From Smithellaceae bacterium (GTDB lineage Bacteria > Desulfobacterota > Syntrophia > Syntrophales > Smithellaceae), in assembly GCA_028701435.1 (NCBI GenBank), contig JAQVQT010000010.1, positions 1 to 22,069 on the forward strand: DNA of 22,069 bases, written 5' to 3'. Position 1 is the first letter of the stretch, and every line of letters begins with the position of its first letter. The notes under the pieces were generated by a model that was not told the origin of the DNA, did not search any database, and was given only the letters and a program-made list of their open reading frames with translations. Below, piece after piece: positions 15,665 to 22,069 of this stretch. Made by a program: the position numbers and the translations under genes.

Positions 15665-16954
15665 ATGAAAGAAGATTCCTTTCCCGGCACTTTTACAAAA
15701 CAGCAGGCGTATTTCATTTTTACTTTGCTTTTCCTGCTCTACATGTTCGACTATATCGACAGGATGGTCATCGTTTCCCTTTTCCCTTACATAAAACAGG
15801 ATTGGGGACTCTCGGACGCACAGTGCGGCCTGATGGTGTCGGTCGTCTACTGGTCCATTCTCCTGTTCACACTGCCTGCTTCTTTCGCGATCGACAGGTG
15901 GAGCAGAAAAAAAAGTATCGGGATTATGTCGGTGTTTTGGAGTCTGGCTACACTGGCCTGTGCCGCGGCAAGCAACTTCTGGCAGCTCATTACGCTGCGT
16001 GCCTTTGTCGGCATCGGAGAAGCGGGATACGCTCCGGGTGGAACAGCGATGATATCGGCCATCTTTCCCGTCGAACGGCGGGCGCGGATGCTGGGGATAT
16101 GGAACGCGTCCATACCCCTGGGGAGCGCGATGGGCATTGCTCTCGGTGGATTGATCGCGGAGCATTTCGGATGGCGCTATGCCTTCGGGATTGTTGCGCT
16201 GCCGGGCATGCTTGTGGCGTTCCTTTTCTTCCGGGTAAAGGATTATAAGACCGTTGACCTGCAAAAGGGGAACTTCACTTCTTCGCCGCGACACACGGAC
16301 GGAGCTCAATGGAAAGCAGTGCTCCTGCACATCGTCCGAATTAAATCTCTGCTGTTTAATAATCTTGCCTTCGCGGGAAATGTATTCGTCACCGTCGCCC
16401 TCATGAGTTGGCTTCCCAGCTATTTCAACCGCATGGAAGGGCTGGCGATGAGCCAGGCCGGTGTAAAGACCAGCGTTGTTATGCTGATGGCGATCGTCGG
16501 GGCGCCGCTTGGCGGTTTTCTTGCGGACCGATGGTTCCGCGTCAGGCCCAACGCGCGGCTGCTCTTCGCCGCAATTTCATCCCTGCTGACGGCGGGTGTT
16601 TTTTTTCTGGCTTTTACCGCCTTCACCGGTAATGTCCAGTTTGCGGTTATGGTGGTGGGAGGGATACTCGCCGTGGCCTTTGTGCCCGCATCGGTTGCCG
16701 TGACGCAGGATGTGGTCCATCCCGGTATTCGCGCAACATCGCTGAGTATCTGTATCATTATCCAGCACATCCTCGGAAGTTCTCTGGGACCGCCGGTCAT
16801 CGGGTATCTTTCCGACACCTACGGGATTGCTTTCGCGATGAAGACGCTGCCGGTGTTCAACCTGATAGCTGCATCGTTTTTTCTGATGGCATCCTTCTAT
16901 TACAACGCCGATGCGGCAAAGGTGATTGCCATTCAGACGCAGGTAGATGATTAG
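15665..16954 (+). CDS. MFS transporter
   Basis: The 429-residue protein has twelve predicted membrane segments and the two MFS motif-A loops, FAIDRWSRKKS after TM2 and GGFLADRWFR in the second half. TM1 includes LYMFDYIDRMVIV, and LRAFVGIGEAGYAPGG follows the first motif; both resemble Spinster and anion:cation symporter branches. The substrate cannot be deduced. A small organic anion would fit and may be the methylated compound used by the divergent methyltransferases. GAGGAG lies eight bases ahead of the ATG, and the gene follows the TetR gene closely. Confidence 0.88.
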   Translation: MKEDSFPGTFTKQQAYFIFTLLFLLYMFDYIDRMVIVSLFPYIKQDWGLSDAQCGLMVSVVYWSILLFTLPASFAIDRWSRKKSIGIMSVFWSLATLACAAASNFWQLITLRAFVGIGEAGYAPGGTAMISAIFPVERRARMLGIWNASIPLGSAMGIALGGLIAEHFGWRYAFGIVALPGMLVAFLFFRVKDYKTVDLQKGNFTSSPRHTDGAQWKAVLLHIVRIKSLLFNNLAFAGNVFVTVALMSWLPSYFNRMEGLAMSQAGVKTSVVMLMAIVGAPLGGFLADRWFRVRPNARLLFAAISSLLTAGVFFLAFTAFTGNVQFAVMVVGGILAVAFVPASVAVTQDVVHPGIRATSLSICIIIQHILGSSLGPPVIGYLSDTYGIAFAMKTLPVFNLIAASFFLMASFYYNADAAKVIAIQTQVDD

Positions 16955-17024
16955 GGCGGGTGTCATCGCAAAGAGAATCCGTTTTTTGTGATTCCGGTAA
17001 GCTTCTTATGCAGGCACATGCAAA

Positions 17025-17756
17025 ATGAAAAAGGCAAGCGAAACGGCAAAGGTGCTTACGTATCGCTTTTCGTTTAATGAACTGGCGATCACACAGTCAA
17101 GACTCGAATCTCTGATGGGCTATGATCCCGGCGCCATGCCTGAGCCCATCACGCCAATCCTGAACGAAATACTTTCCCTCGCCGGAAATTATTGCGATAT
17201 CCGCGCCGGGTTGATCATGAAAGATAATCTCCATTTCAGCAAAGATGCGCACCTTTTATCCGTGGGCAAAGTTACATTCAACCTACAAGAAATTGTGTAT
17301 GGTCAGTTAAAAGGGGCCGGAGAAATAGCCGTATTTGTATGCACCGCCGGGCCGGGAATCAGCGATTGGTCCAGAAAACTTATGACGGAAGGCGACCTCA
17401 CGACAGGCTATATGGTTGACATCGTTGGCTCAGAAGTTGTGGAGACGGCCATGGACAGGGCACAAACGATGTTTGCTCAACAAATGAACGCATTAGGATT
17501 AAAGATTACTAATCGGTATAGCCCCGGTTATTGCGGATGGGATGTCTCCGAACAGCACAAACTATTTTCTTTATTACCCGATCATTTTTGCGGCGTGCGA
17601 TTGTCCGATGCAGCCCTCATGTCCCCGATAAAATCAGTAAGCGGAGTGATTGGAATAGGAGAAAATATTCAATATCATTCTTACACCTGCAATATGTGCA
17701 ACAGCCAAAATTGCCCGTATCGTAACAGAAAGTCGCAAAGGGGTATGGCCCAGTGA
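17025..17756 (+). CDS. Stand-alone MetH activation-domain-like protein with C-terminal cysteine motif
   Basis: The 243-residue protein resembles the SAM-binding reactivation domain of B12-dependent methionine synthase. RYSPGYCGW (R164, G168, Y169) fits the RxxxGY SAM motif, and VRLSDAALMSPIKSVSGVIG is the conserved activation-domain region. No homocysteine-, folate- or cobalamin-binding domain is attached. The C-terminus carries CNMCNSQNCPYRN (C222, C225, C230), a possible metal or Fe-S site absent from MetH. In MetH this domain reductively methylates inactive Co(II) cobalamin using SAM. Here the neighbour to serve is the corrinoid protein at 12932-13564, although action on a split methionine synthase elsewhere is an alternative. 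The ribosome site is weak (GCAGG). It lies 70 bases after the MFS gene on the same strand. Confidence 0.78.
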   Translation: MKKASETAKVLTYRFSFNELAITQSRLESLMGYDPGAMPEPITPILNEILSLAGNYCDIRAGLIMKDNLHFSKDAHLLSVGKVTFNLQEIVYGQLKGAGEIAVFVCTAGPGISDWSRKLMTEGDLTTGYMVDIVGSEVVETAMDRAQTMFAQQMNALGLKITNRYSPGYCGWDVSEQHKLFSLLPDHFCGVRLSDAALMSPIKSVSGVIGIGENIQYHSYTCNMCNSQNCPYRNRKSQRGMAQ

Positions 17757-17786
17757 GCGGGTCCTGAGCTCTGGGGAACAGATGCG

Positions 17787-18329
17787 TTAGCCCGGCTCCT
17801 GTAAAATCTTATTCCGTTCCATTTCCACCCGGAAGCGGCAGGTGGAATCGCCTTTGACCAGCAGCTTGCTGAAGCCTTTCGGCTGAAATTTCGGGTTCAG
17901 GCTTTCCATCATGCCGCACATCGAGGCGTCAAGCAGAATCTCGCAAAGCTCGGGTTCTTTGGACCAGATGCCGGCCACGGGGCAGGTGTACACCTCTTTT
18001 TCAAACGCTTCCGGCGTGGTTTCAAGATAACCGTGCCAGAAGTTGGCGAAGGTGTCGTCCATGCAATCCTGGAGCTTGGGGAGGCCGCCGCAGTCCGCCA
18101 TATCCTCCGGTTTGGAACCGGAGCGTTTCATCCACATGTTGGCGCTTTGCCGCCCCATGGCATGAAATTTTTCTTTCATGCGTTGAACGTATGCTTCGCC
18201 TCCCACCTCCTTGCCTGTTTCATAGGCCATGACGACATACAGGGCCAGGACCTGCGTCCAGTTTTTGTAACGTTTGCCCATTTCCTCTTCGCTGACCGGA
18301 TAGTTTTCATAAGCGGGTTTTTCTTTCAT
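17787..18329 (-). CDS. L-2-amino-thiazoline-4-carboxylate hydrolase-like protein
   Basis: This 180-residue soluble protein lacks a signal peptide or membrane segment. Its C-terminal half, with YTCPVAGIW, LLDASMCGMMESLNP and LLVKGDSTCRFRVEM, resembles the ATC-hydrolase-like family, in which a cysteine follows a late G-D segment and an earlier one follows a conserved aromatic. That family includes enzymes opening the thiazoline ring en route to cysteine, but most members in anaerobes have no tested function. GGGAGGG lies about six bases ahead of the ATG. The gene follows the acyl-CoA synthetase subunit by 69 bases on the same strand, so an operon role in a catabolic pathway is plausible. The family assignment is from motif memory. 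Confidence 0.6.
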   Translation of the reverse strand: MKEKPAYENYPVSEEEMGKRYKNWTQVLALYVVMAYETGKEVGGEAYVQRMKEKFHAMGRQSANMWMKRSGSKPEDMADCGGLPKLQDCMDDTFANFWHGYLETTPEAFEKEVYTCPVAGIWSKEPELCEILLDASMCGMMESLNPKFQPKGFSKLLVKGDSTCRFRVEMERNKILQEPG

Positions 18330-18398
18330 GATTGGCCCTCCCTCCAGTTTTGTTTGAGTGTCGGAGACGAATCAAATTCGCACGCCCTTGCAGTACCG

Positions 18399-19865
18399 TC
18401 AGGTCGCGCCGGTGTTCATTTTTCCGCGTCTTTCGTAATACTCCCGCACCGCGGCCAGGGAGCGTGCGGCCCGATCCGGGTCCTGATAAACGGGAACGCC
18501 GCTATCCAGCAGGGCGCGCACCATTGTTTCCTGAAGGCTGCGATAGGTAAACCCGACAATCGGCTTGTCGGGGTGGCGTTGGGTGAGGCTTGCGAACTTC
18601 TGCGCGTAATCGCCGATCAGCTTGTCTGCCTCCGCGCCGATCGCATCCTCCGCAATGCCCATTTCACCCAGAATGCGTTCGAGAAAGATTCCCGGCGAGA
18701 CAAAATAAGCCAGAAGCATATCCGTTTCGCGGTCCGAAAGGAGAATATCCGGAATATTGAAATAGTCATCCGCGTGATTTTTGCTGAAGGTCATATCCAC
18801 CGGATTGGCCGTGCTGGCGGTTTTGGGGATCAGCGGTTTGAGCTTCTCCACGGTTTGGGGCGACAGGCGCGGAAGCGCCAGTCCCGAGCGTCCGCAGGAA
18901 TCCGCCGCCGTGGCGCCGGGCCCGCCGGAATGCGTCTGGATGACGATCCGGTTTCCCCCGGGCCGGGGCAGGGTTCCCAGAGCCAGCGCGTAATCAAACA
19001 GCTCGGCAAGAGTATGGGCGCGGATAATGCCGCACTGCTTGAAAATTCCGTCATAGATTTCATTGGGGCCGGACAGGGATCCGGTATGGGAAAGTCCCGC
19101 CTGCTTTCCCGCTTCCGATCCGCCCACGTAAAGAGCGACGATGGGTTTGCTGGGCGTGATGGCTTTTGCGATTTCCACGAACCGGCTTCCGCGGTTGATG
19201 CCTTCGATATACAGGGTGATGACCTTGGTGTTGGGGCAGGCGCCCAGATATTCCAGGCAGTCCACGATGTCGATGCTGGCTTCGTTGCCCACGCTCAAGG
19301 CCGCGCTGAATCCCATGCCGTGCCGATGGAGGTAATTGAACATCTGCGTGATGAAGCTTCCGCTTTGTGAGGCCAGGCCGACAAAGCCCGCGGGGCAATC
19401 CGCCTTGATCGGCGTGGGATTGAGCTTGATGTGGAGATTGGCAACGCCCAGGCAGTTGGGGCCCAGAAACCGGATGCCGTGCCGGCGGGCGATCGCCTCC
19501 AGTTTTCTCTGCAGCGCCGCGCCTTCAGGACCGGCCTCGCGAAACCCTCCGGAAACTACAATGGCGTGCCGGATGCCCTTCTTTCCGCAATCGTCGAGCG
19601 TTTGGCAGACGATTTCCGTGGGCAGTACAATGATGGCCAGGTCGGGAACCTCCGGCACATCCAAAATGCTGGAATACGCGGGAAGACCGCGAACAACTTT
19701 TTCCGTGGGATGAACCGGGAAGATTTTTCCTTCATAACCCAGCGCCTGCATGGAGGACAGCATGATCGATCCCATGCGCATAAACGTGTTGGAGGCGCCG
19801 AAAAAGGCAATGCTTTTCGGATTGACAATCGGATAGAGAGGACTTTCGGAAATAGAACGAATCAT
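18399..19865 (-). CDS. ADP-forming acyl-CoA synthetase (acetate-CoA ligase) alpha subunit
   Basis: The 488-residue protein has an N-terminal CoA-binding Rossmann domain (PKSIAFFGASNTFMRMG, about 16-32; VVSGGFREAGPEG) and succinyl-CoA-synthetase-like domains (FLGPNCLG, ASQSGSF, SVGNEASID). The phosphohistidine is H260 in GLSHTGSLSG. Such enzymes convert acyl-CoA, ADP and phosphate to acid, CoA and ATP, or the reverse. The ATP-grasp beta subunit is neither fused nor encoded nearby in this window, so this is an apparently unpartnered alpha subunit. A role in substrate-level phosphorylation fits a fermentative or syntrophic lifestyle. The start ATG has AGG about nine bases upstream. The acyl specificity cannot be read. 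Confidence 0.88.
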   Translation of the reverse strand: MIRSISESPLYPIVNPKSIAFFGASNTFMRMGSIMLSSMQALGYEGKIFPVHPTEKVVRGLPAYSSILDVPEVPDLAIIVLPTEIVCQTLDDCGKKGIRHAIVVSGGFREAGPEGAALQRKLEAIARRHGIRFLGPNCLGVANLHIKLNPTPIKADCPAGFVGLASQSGSFITQMFNYLHRHGMGFSAALSVGNEASIDIVDCLEYLGACPNTKVITLYIEGINRGSRFVEIAKAITPSKPIVALYVGGSEAGKQAGLSHTGSLSGPNEIYDGIFKQCGIIRAHTLAELFDYALALGTLPRPGGNRIVIQTHSGGPGATAADSCGRSGLALPRLSPQTVEKLKPLIPKTASTANPVDMTFSKNHADDYFNIPDILLSDRETDMLLAYFVSPGIFLERILGEMGIAEDAIGAEADKLIGDYAQKFASLTQRHPDKPIVGFTYRSLQETMVRALLDSGVPVYQDPDRAARSLAAVREYYERRGKMNTGAT

Positions 19866-19956
19866 TCTTTGTACCTGCCTTTAAATTTGGTTTTGATGAA
19901 GATAAAGATGAAACGCCAGATTCCAAAAGGGTGAACCCGGCGTCGTATTTCAATTT

Positions 19957-20484
19957 TTACACCACCGGCAGCTCCGCCTTTTTTTCCTGTCGGGCCTGTT
20001 CGTCGAGAATGATGGCCAGCGCCATGCGCGCCGCCTTGCCCACGAGCGTGGAGCAGCCTTCCGGCATTCCCGCGGCCAGCGCCGCTTTCATGTCTTCCAT
20101 GTTGTAGAGGTTGAAAAAGCGGCCGAACTGCCTCACCTGAAGATCATGGCACCGGCAGGTGGAAAATTCCGCGGCAAACTGCTCCTGAAATTTCTTGGCA
20201 AGCAGCAGCGCTTTGATCTGCTTGCCCATCCGGCCGAGGTCTTCCTTCTTTCGGCCGAAAAAGTAGCTGATGGCCATCGTACCGCCGGAAAGCGCGCCGC
20301 AGTGGCCGTCGCCGGAAAGGCCCACGCCGTCGGCAAAGCCCGTGGCTGAGCGAACAACGTTTTCATCCTCCACGCCCAGGACTTCAAAGATGGCGGATAG
20401 CGAGCATTGTGAGCAGTTGCCGCCTTTCAGTTCATATGCCTTTGCCCGTTTATAAACCTCTTCCAGCATTTCTTCTTTGTTCAT
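19957..20484 (-). CDS. C_GCAxxG_C_C family redox protein
   Basis: The 175-residue protein shows the family signature: GGNCSQCSL (C24, C27), GHCGALSGGTMAISYFFGR (C62), CRCHDL (C110, C112) and a final C144 in PEGCSTL. The family is common in anaerobes and is thought to be redox-active, but its reaction is not established. The frame extends upstream to 20592, but that part is proline-rich and lies in a repeat-like region. The ATG at 20484 (MNKEEMLEEV) is preferred, with GGAG upstream at a longish spacing. It lies between the Fe-S oxidoreductase and the acyl-CoA synthetase subunit on the same strand. Confidence 0.85.
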   Translation of the reverse strand: MNKEEMLEEVYKRAKAYELKGGNCSQCSLSAIFEVLGVEDENVVRSATGFADGVGLSGDGHCGALSGGTMAISYFFGRKKEDLGRMGKQIKALLLAKKFQEQFAAEFSTCRCHDLQVRQFGRFFNLYNMEDMKAALAAGMPEGCSTLVGKAARMALAIILDEQARQEKKAELPVV

Positions 20485-20538
20485 TTGATTATGATCTCCA
20501 TTGTGATTTTTTTCAGGCTTAATATTCCTTAAATGCTT

Positions 20539-20559
20539 CCCCGCCCCTGGTGGGCGGGG
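20539..20559. repeat. GC-rich hairpin of an intergenic repeat element
   Basis: CCCCGCCC (20539-20546) and GGGCGGGG (20552-20559) form a perfect eight-base stem with a five-base loop. It is the first of three hairpins between the C_GCAxxG protein and Fe-S protein genes. Confidence 0.7.
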
Positions 20560-20597
20560 ACTGAGGGGAGGGGGATTTGATTTCACCCTCACCCTAA

Positions 20598-20621
20598 CCC
20601 TCTCCCATCGAAGGGAGAGGG
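20598..20621. repeat. CCCTCTCCC/GGGAGAGGG hairpin
   Basis: A perfect nine-base stem around the loop ATCGAA. It is preceded by CCCTCACCCTAA, a composition typical of dispersed REP/MITE-like intergenic elements in Proteobacteria, although I cannot count copies in this genome. Confidence 0.75.
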
Positions 20622-20629
20622 TACCAAAG
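20607..20629. repeat. Direct repeat, copy 1
   Basis: A 23-base unit beginning ATCGAAGGGAGAGGG, then T, then ACCAAAG. It recurs at 20678-20700 with one change (T to A). It includes the right arm of the hairpin at 20598-20621. Confidence 0.8.
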
Positions 20630-20652
20630 GCACTTCCTGATATACAGGCGCA

Positions 20653-20675
20653 GAGTTGCCGTTTTTCCGCAACTC
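20653..20675. repeat. GAGTTGC/GCAACTC hairpin between the direct repeats
   Basis: A seven-base stem (20653-20659 with 20669-20675) around a nine-base loop containing a T-run. It lies between the two direct-repeat copies. Confidence 0.6.
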
Positions 20676-20677
20676 CA

Positions 20678-20700
20678 ATCGAAGGGAGAGGGAACCAAAG
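20678..20700. repeat. Direct repeat, copy 2
   Basis: The second copy of the 23-base unit. It ends exactly at the base before the stop codon of the Fe-S oxidoreductase gene. It lacks the left CCCTCTCCC arm of copy 1, so it looks like half an element. Confidence 0.8.
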
Positions 20701-21876
20701 TCATTTCCGGGCCCGCTCCAGAATTTCAGCGATGCCCAGCACCTCCAGGCGGTCTTCCAGGTGTTCCATTTTCACCGCGTCGGAGAGCATTTTGGCGCAG
20801 TTGGGGCAGGCGACCGCCAGAATCTGGGCCCCCGTCTCGGCCGCTTCCCGCACGCGCACGCGCGGAGCGCTGTCTTCGGCCGTTCCCAGAATGTCCGTGA
20901 AGAAGTTTCCGCCTCCTCCGCCGCAGCAGAAAGCATCGGGACCGCTGCGGTGCATTTCGACAAATTCGGCTTTGGGAATAGCCTTGAGGATTTCGCGCGG
21001 CGCCTGGTAAATCTGCTGGTGACGGCCCAGGTAGCAGGGATCGTGGTACGTGATCTTCACCGGATAAGCTTTGAGTTTGATTTTTTTCTTCCGGATCAGT
21101 TCGGCCAGAACCTCGGTAAAATGACGGACCTGAAATCTTCCGCCGAGGCCCGGGTAGTCTTTTTTGAAGGTGTTGAGCGCGTGCGGATCGAGCGTGATGA
21201 TTTCTTTGACGCCCTTTGCCTTGAATTTTTCAATGTTGGCCTGAGCGAGCTCGGCAAAAAGCCCCATCTCGCCCAAAGCCCGCACGTCGTTGCCGTCGCA
21301 GGTCTCCTCGCTCCCGAGAATGCCGACGGAGAGGCCGGCGTCCACCAGCATTTTCCCCACGCTTTTGGCCAAACGCTTTCCGACTTCATCATAGGAGCCG
21401 ACGCAGCCCGCGTAAAAGAGATATTTCTGGTTGGTATAGGGTTTGAGTCCCGTACCGCGGGCCCAGTCGCCCCGTTCGGACTGCGGAAGCTTGTAGGGAT
21501 TGCCGTTCACCGCGACGGCCTTGAAGTAGTCGCGCACGCCCGGCGGAATCCGTCCTTCGCCCACCAGTTCGGCGCGCGTCTCCTGAAAGATATCCGGCAG
21601 GAAATCCTTGAATCTGGGGAACACGCACTGGTTCTTGCAGTTGTCGCAGGCCACGCAGGAAAACATGATTTCGGCAAAGCGCGCGGAGGTTTCAATTTCG
21701 CCGGACAGCCACGCGCGGGTCAGCCACATGCGGCCGCCCGGCGAATAGGTATCCCAGCCGAAGGCCTTGTAGGAAGGGCAGTTGAAATCGCTGTAATCCG
21801 AAGGGAACTTGCAGTAGCCGCAGCGGAAGCAGCGATGGACGATGTTTTCATGTTCGATGTGCCGGATGTAGGTCAT
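20701..21876 (-). CDS. (Fe-S)-binding oxidoreductase subunit, HdrD/GlcF-like with CCG domains
   Basis: The 391-residue protein has two N-terminal cluster motifs, CFRCGYC...NCP (C16, C19, C22, C33) and CVACDNCKNQC (C74, C77, C80, C84), then two CCG-type domains. The second is complete: HDPCYLGR (C281), FCCGGGGGN (C317, C318) and ACPNC (C357, C360). The first reads GCVGS (C158) and ETCDGND (C193), so the usual CC pair is a single cysteine. Such proteins pass electrons from a flavin oxidase to a quinone or heterodisulfide-type acceptor. Its start overlaps the stop of the FAD-oxidase gene by ATGA, indicating one complex, as in glycolate or lactate oxidases. The physiological substrate is unknown. 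Confidence 0.88.
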   Translation of the reverse strand: MTYIRHIEHENIVHRCFRCGYCKFPSDYSDFNCPSYKAFGWDTYSPGGRMWLTRAWLSGEIETSARFAEIMFSCVACDNCKNQCVFPRFKDFLPDIFQETRAELVGEGRIPPGVRDYFKAVAVNGNPYKLPQSERGDWARGTGLKPYTNQKYLFYAGCVGSYDEVGKRLAKSVGKMLVDAGLSVGILGSEETCDGNDVRALGEMGLFAELAQANIEKFKAKGVKEIITLDPHALNTFKKDYPGLGGRFQVRHFTEVLAELIRKKKIKLKAYPVKITYHDPCYLGRHQQIYQAPREILKAIPKAEFVEMHRSGPDAFCCGGGGGNFFTDILGTAEDSAPRVRVREAAETGAQILAVACPNCAKMLSDAVKMEHLEDRLEVLGIAEILERARK

Positions 21877-22069
21877 GAGTTCACCTCCCAGTTGCCGGGG
21901 TTCATGATCCCCTGCGGATCGAGATTTTTCTTGATCATCAAAAGGAGCTTGCGCGCGTTGGGTTCCATTTTTTCAAGCGTCATTTTCTGCTCCTTGAAAT
22001 TGGGCTTCCAGGGAATGCCGCCCATGTCCAGGGCAAAAGCCGTCGCTTCGGTAAGCGCTTGCTCCACGC
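21873..22069 (-). CDS. FAD-linked oxidase, C-terminal end (GlcD-like; runs off the window)
   Basis: Only the last 65 residues lie in the window. They end with LLLMIKKNLDPQGIMNPGNW, the hallmark C-terminus of FAD-linked (BBE/GlcD/DLD type) 2-hydroxyacid oxidases. The stop overlaps the start of the Fe-S subunit gene by ATGA, so the two are translationally coupled and probably form a flavin/iron-sulfur dehydrogenase. A D-lactate, glycolate or other 2-hydroxyacid is the typical family substrate, and nothing here narrows it. Confidence 0.82.
   Translation of the reverse strand, partial: VEQALTEATAFALDMGGIPWKPNFKEQKMTLEKMEPNARKLLLMIKKNLDPQGIMNPGNWEVNS

Noticed and set aside
15572..16330. Minus-strand 252-codon frame
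   Set aside because: Antisense to the MFS transporter, which has twelve membrane segments and both motif-A loops.
18033..19370. Plus-strand 445-codon frame
   Set aside because: Long but antisense to the acyl-CoA synthetase subunit and the ATC-hydrolase-like gene; low-complexity shadow without domains.
20485..20592. N-terminal extension of the C_GCAxxG protein
   Set aside because: The extra 36 residues are encoded by the hairpin repeat region and are proline-rich; the family normally begins near the MNKEEM methionine.

Overview
The window reads as chromosomal DNA of an anaerobic, Gram-negative, moderately GC-rich bacterium. The likeliest assignment is a Desulfobacterota (deltaproteobacterial), Syntrophales-like lineage. 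This is inferred from the gene mix: an Aquifex-type aconitase, NikR with a delta-type operator, a corrinoid methyltransferase module, an ADP-forming acyl-CoA synthetase subunit, a C_GCAxxG_C_C protein and an HdrD/GlcF-like iron-sulfur oxidoreductase. No marker gene fixes the species. No rRNA, tRNA, CRISPR array, insertion sequence or phage gene was seen.

Layout. (1) 1-1343, minus: N-terminal part of an aconitase. (2) 1775-7344: a metal-uptake locus. nikR (minus) diverges from a plus-strand operon for a TonB-dependent receptor, a SAM methyltransferase and an ABC-3/ZnuABC-type importer (ATPase, permease, binding protein). A NikR-like operator lies over the putative promoter of the receptor gene, and a bidirectional terminator-like hairpin closes the operon. 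(3) 7434-9468: a LysM-NlpC/P60 cell-wall hydrolase (minus) and the glycosyltransferase MtgA (plus). (4) 9545-11662: a cysteine desulfurase directly followed by queG. (5) 11812-17756: a corrinoid methyl-transfer locus. Three minus-strand genes (UroD-family methyltransferase, corrinoid protein, MtaA-like zinc methyltransferase) diverge from a TetR regulator, an MFS transporter and a stand-alone MetH-activation-domain protein. One perfect 19-bp palindrome overlaps both divergent promoters. (6) 17787-22069, all minus: FAD-linked oxidase (partial), (Fe-S) oxidoreductase, C_GCAxxG_C_C protein, ADP-forming acyl-CoA synthetase alpha subunit and an ATC-hydrolase-like protein, with a GC-rich hairpin repeat element between the second and third.

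The most interesting parts are the two self-contained systems. The first looks like nickel (or nickel-chelate) acquisition by an outer-membrane receptor plus a Znu-like rather than Nik/Opp-like ABC importer, with a methyltransferase translationally coupled inside the operon. The second looks like a regulated, substrate-inducible corrinoid demethylation module that carries its own transporter and a MetH-like SAM-binding domain that could reactivate the corrinoid protein. In both cases the substrate is inferred, not shown.
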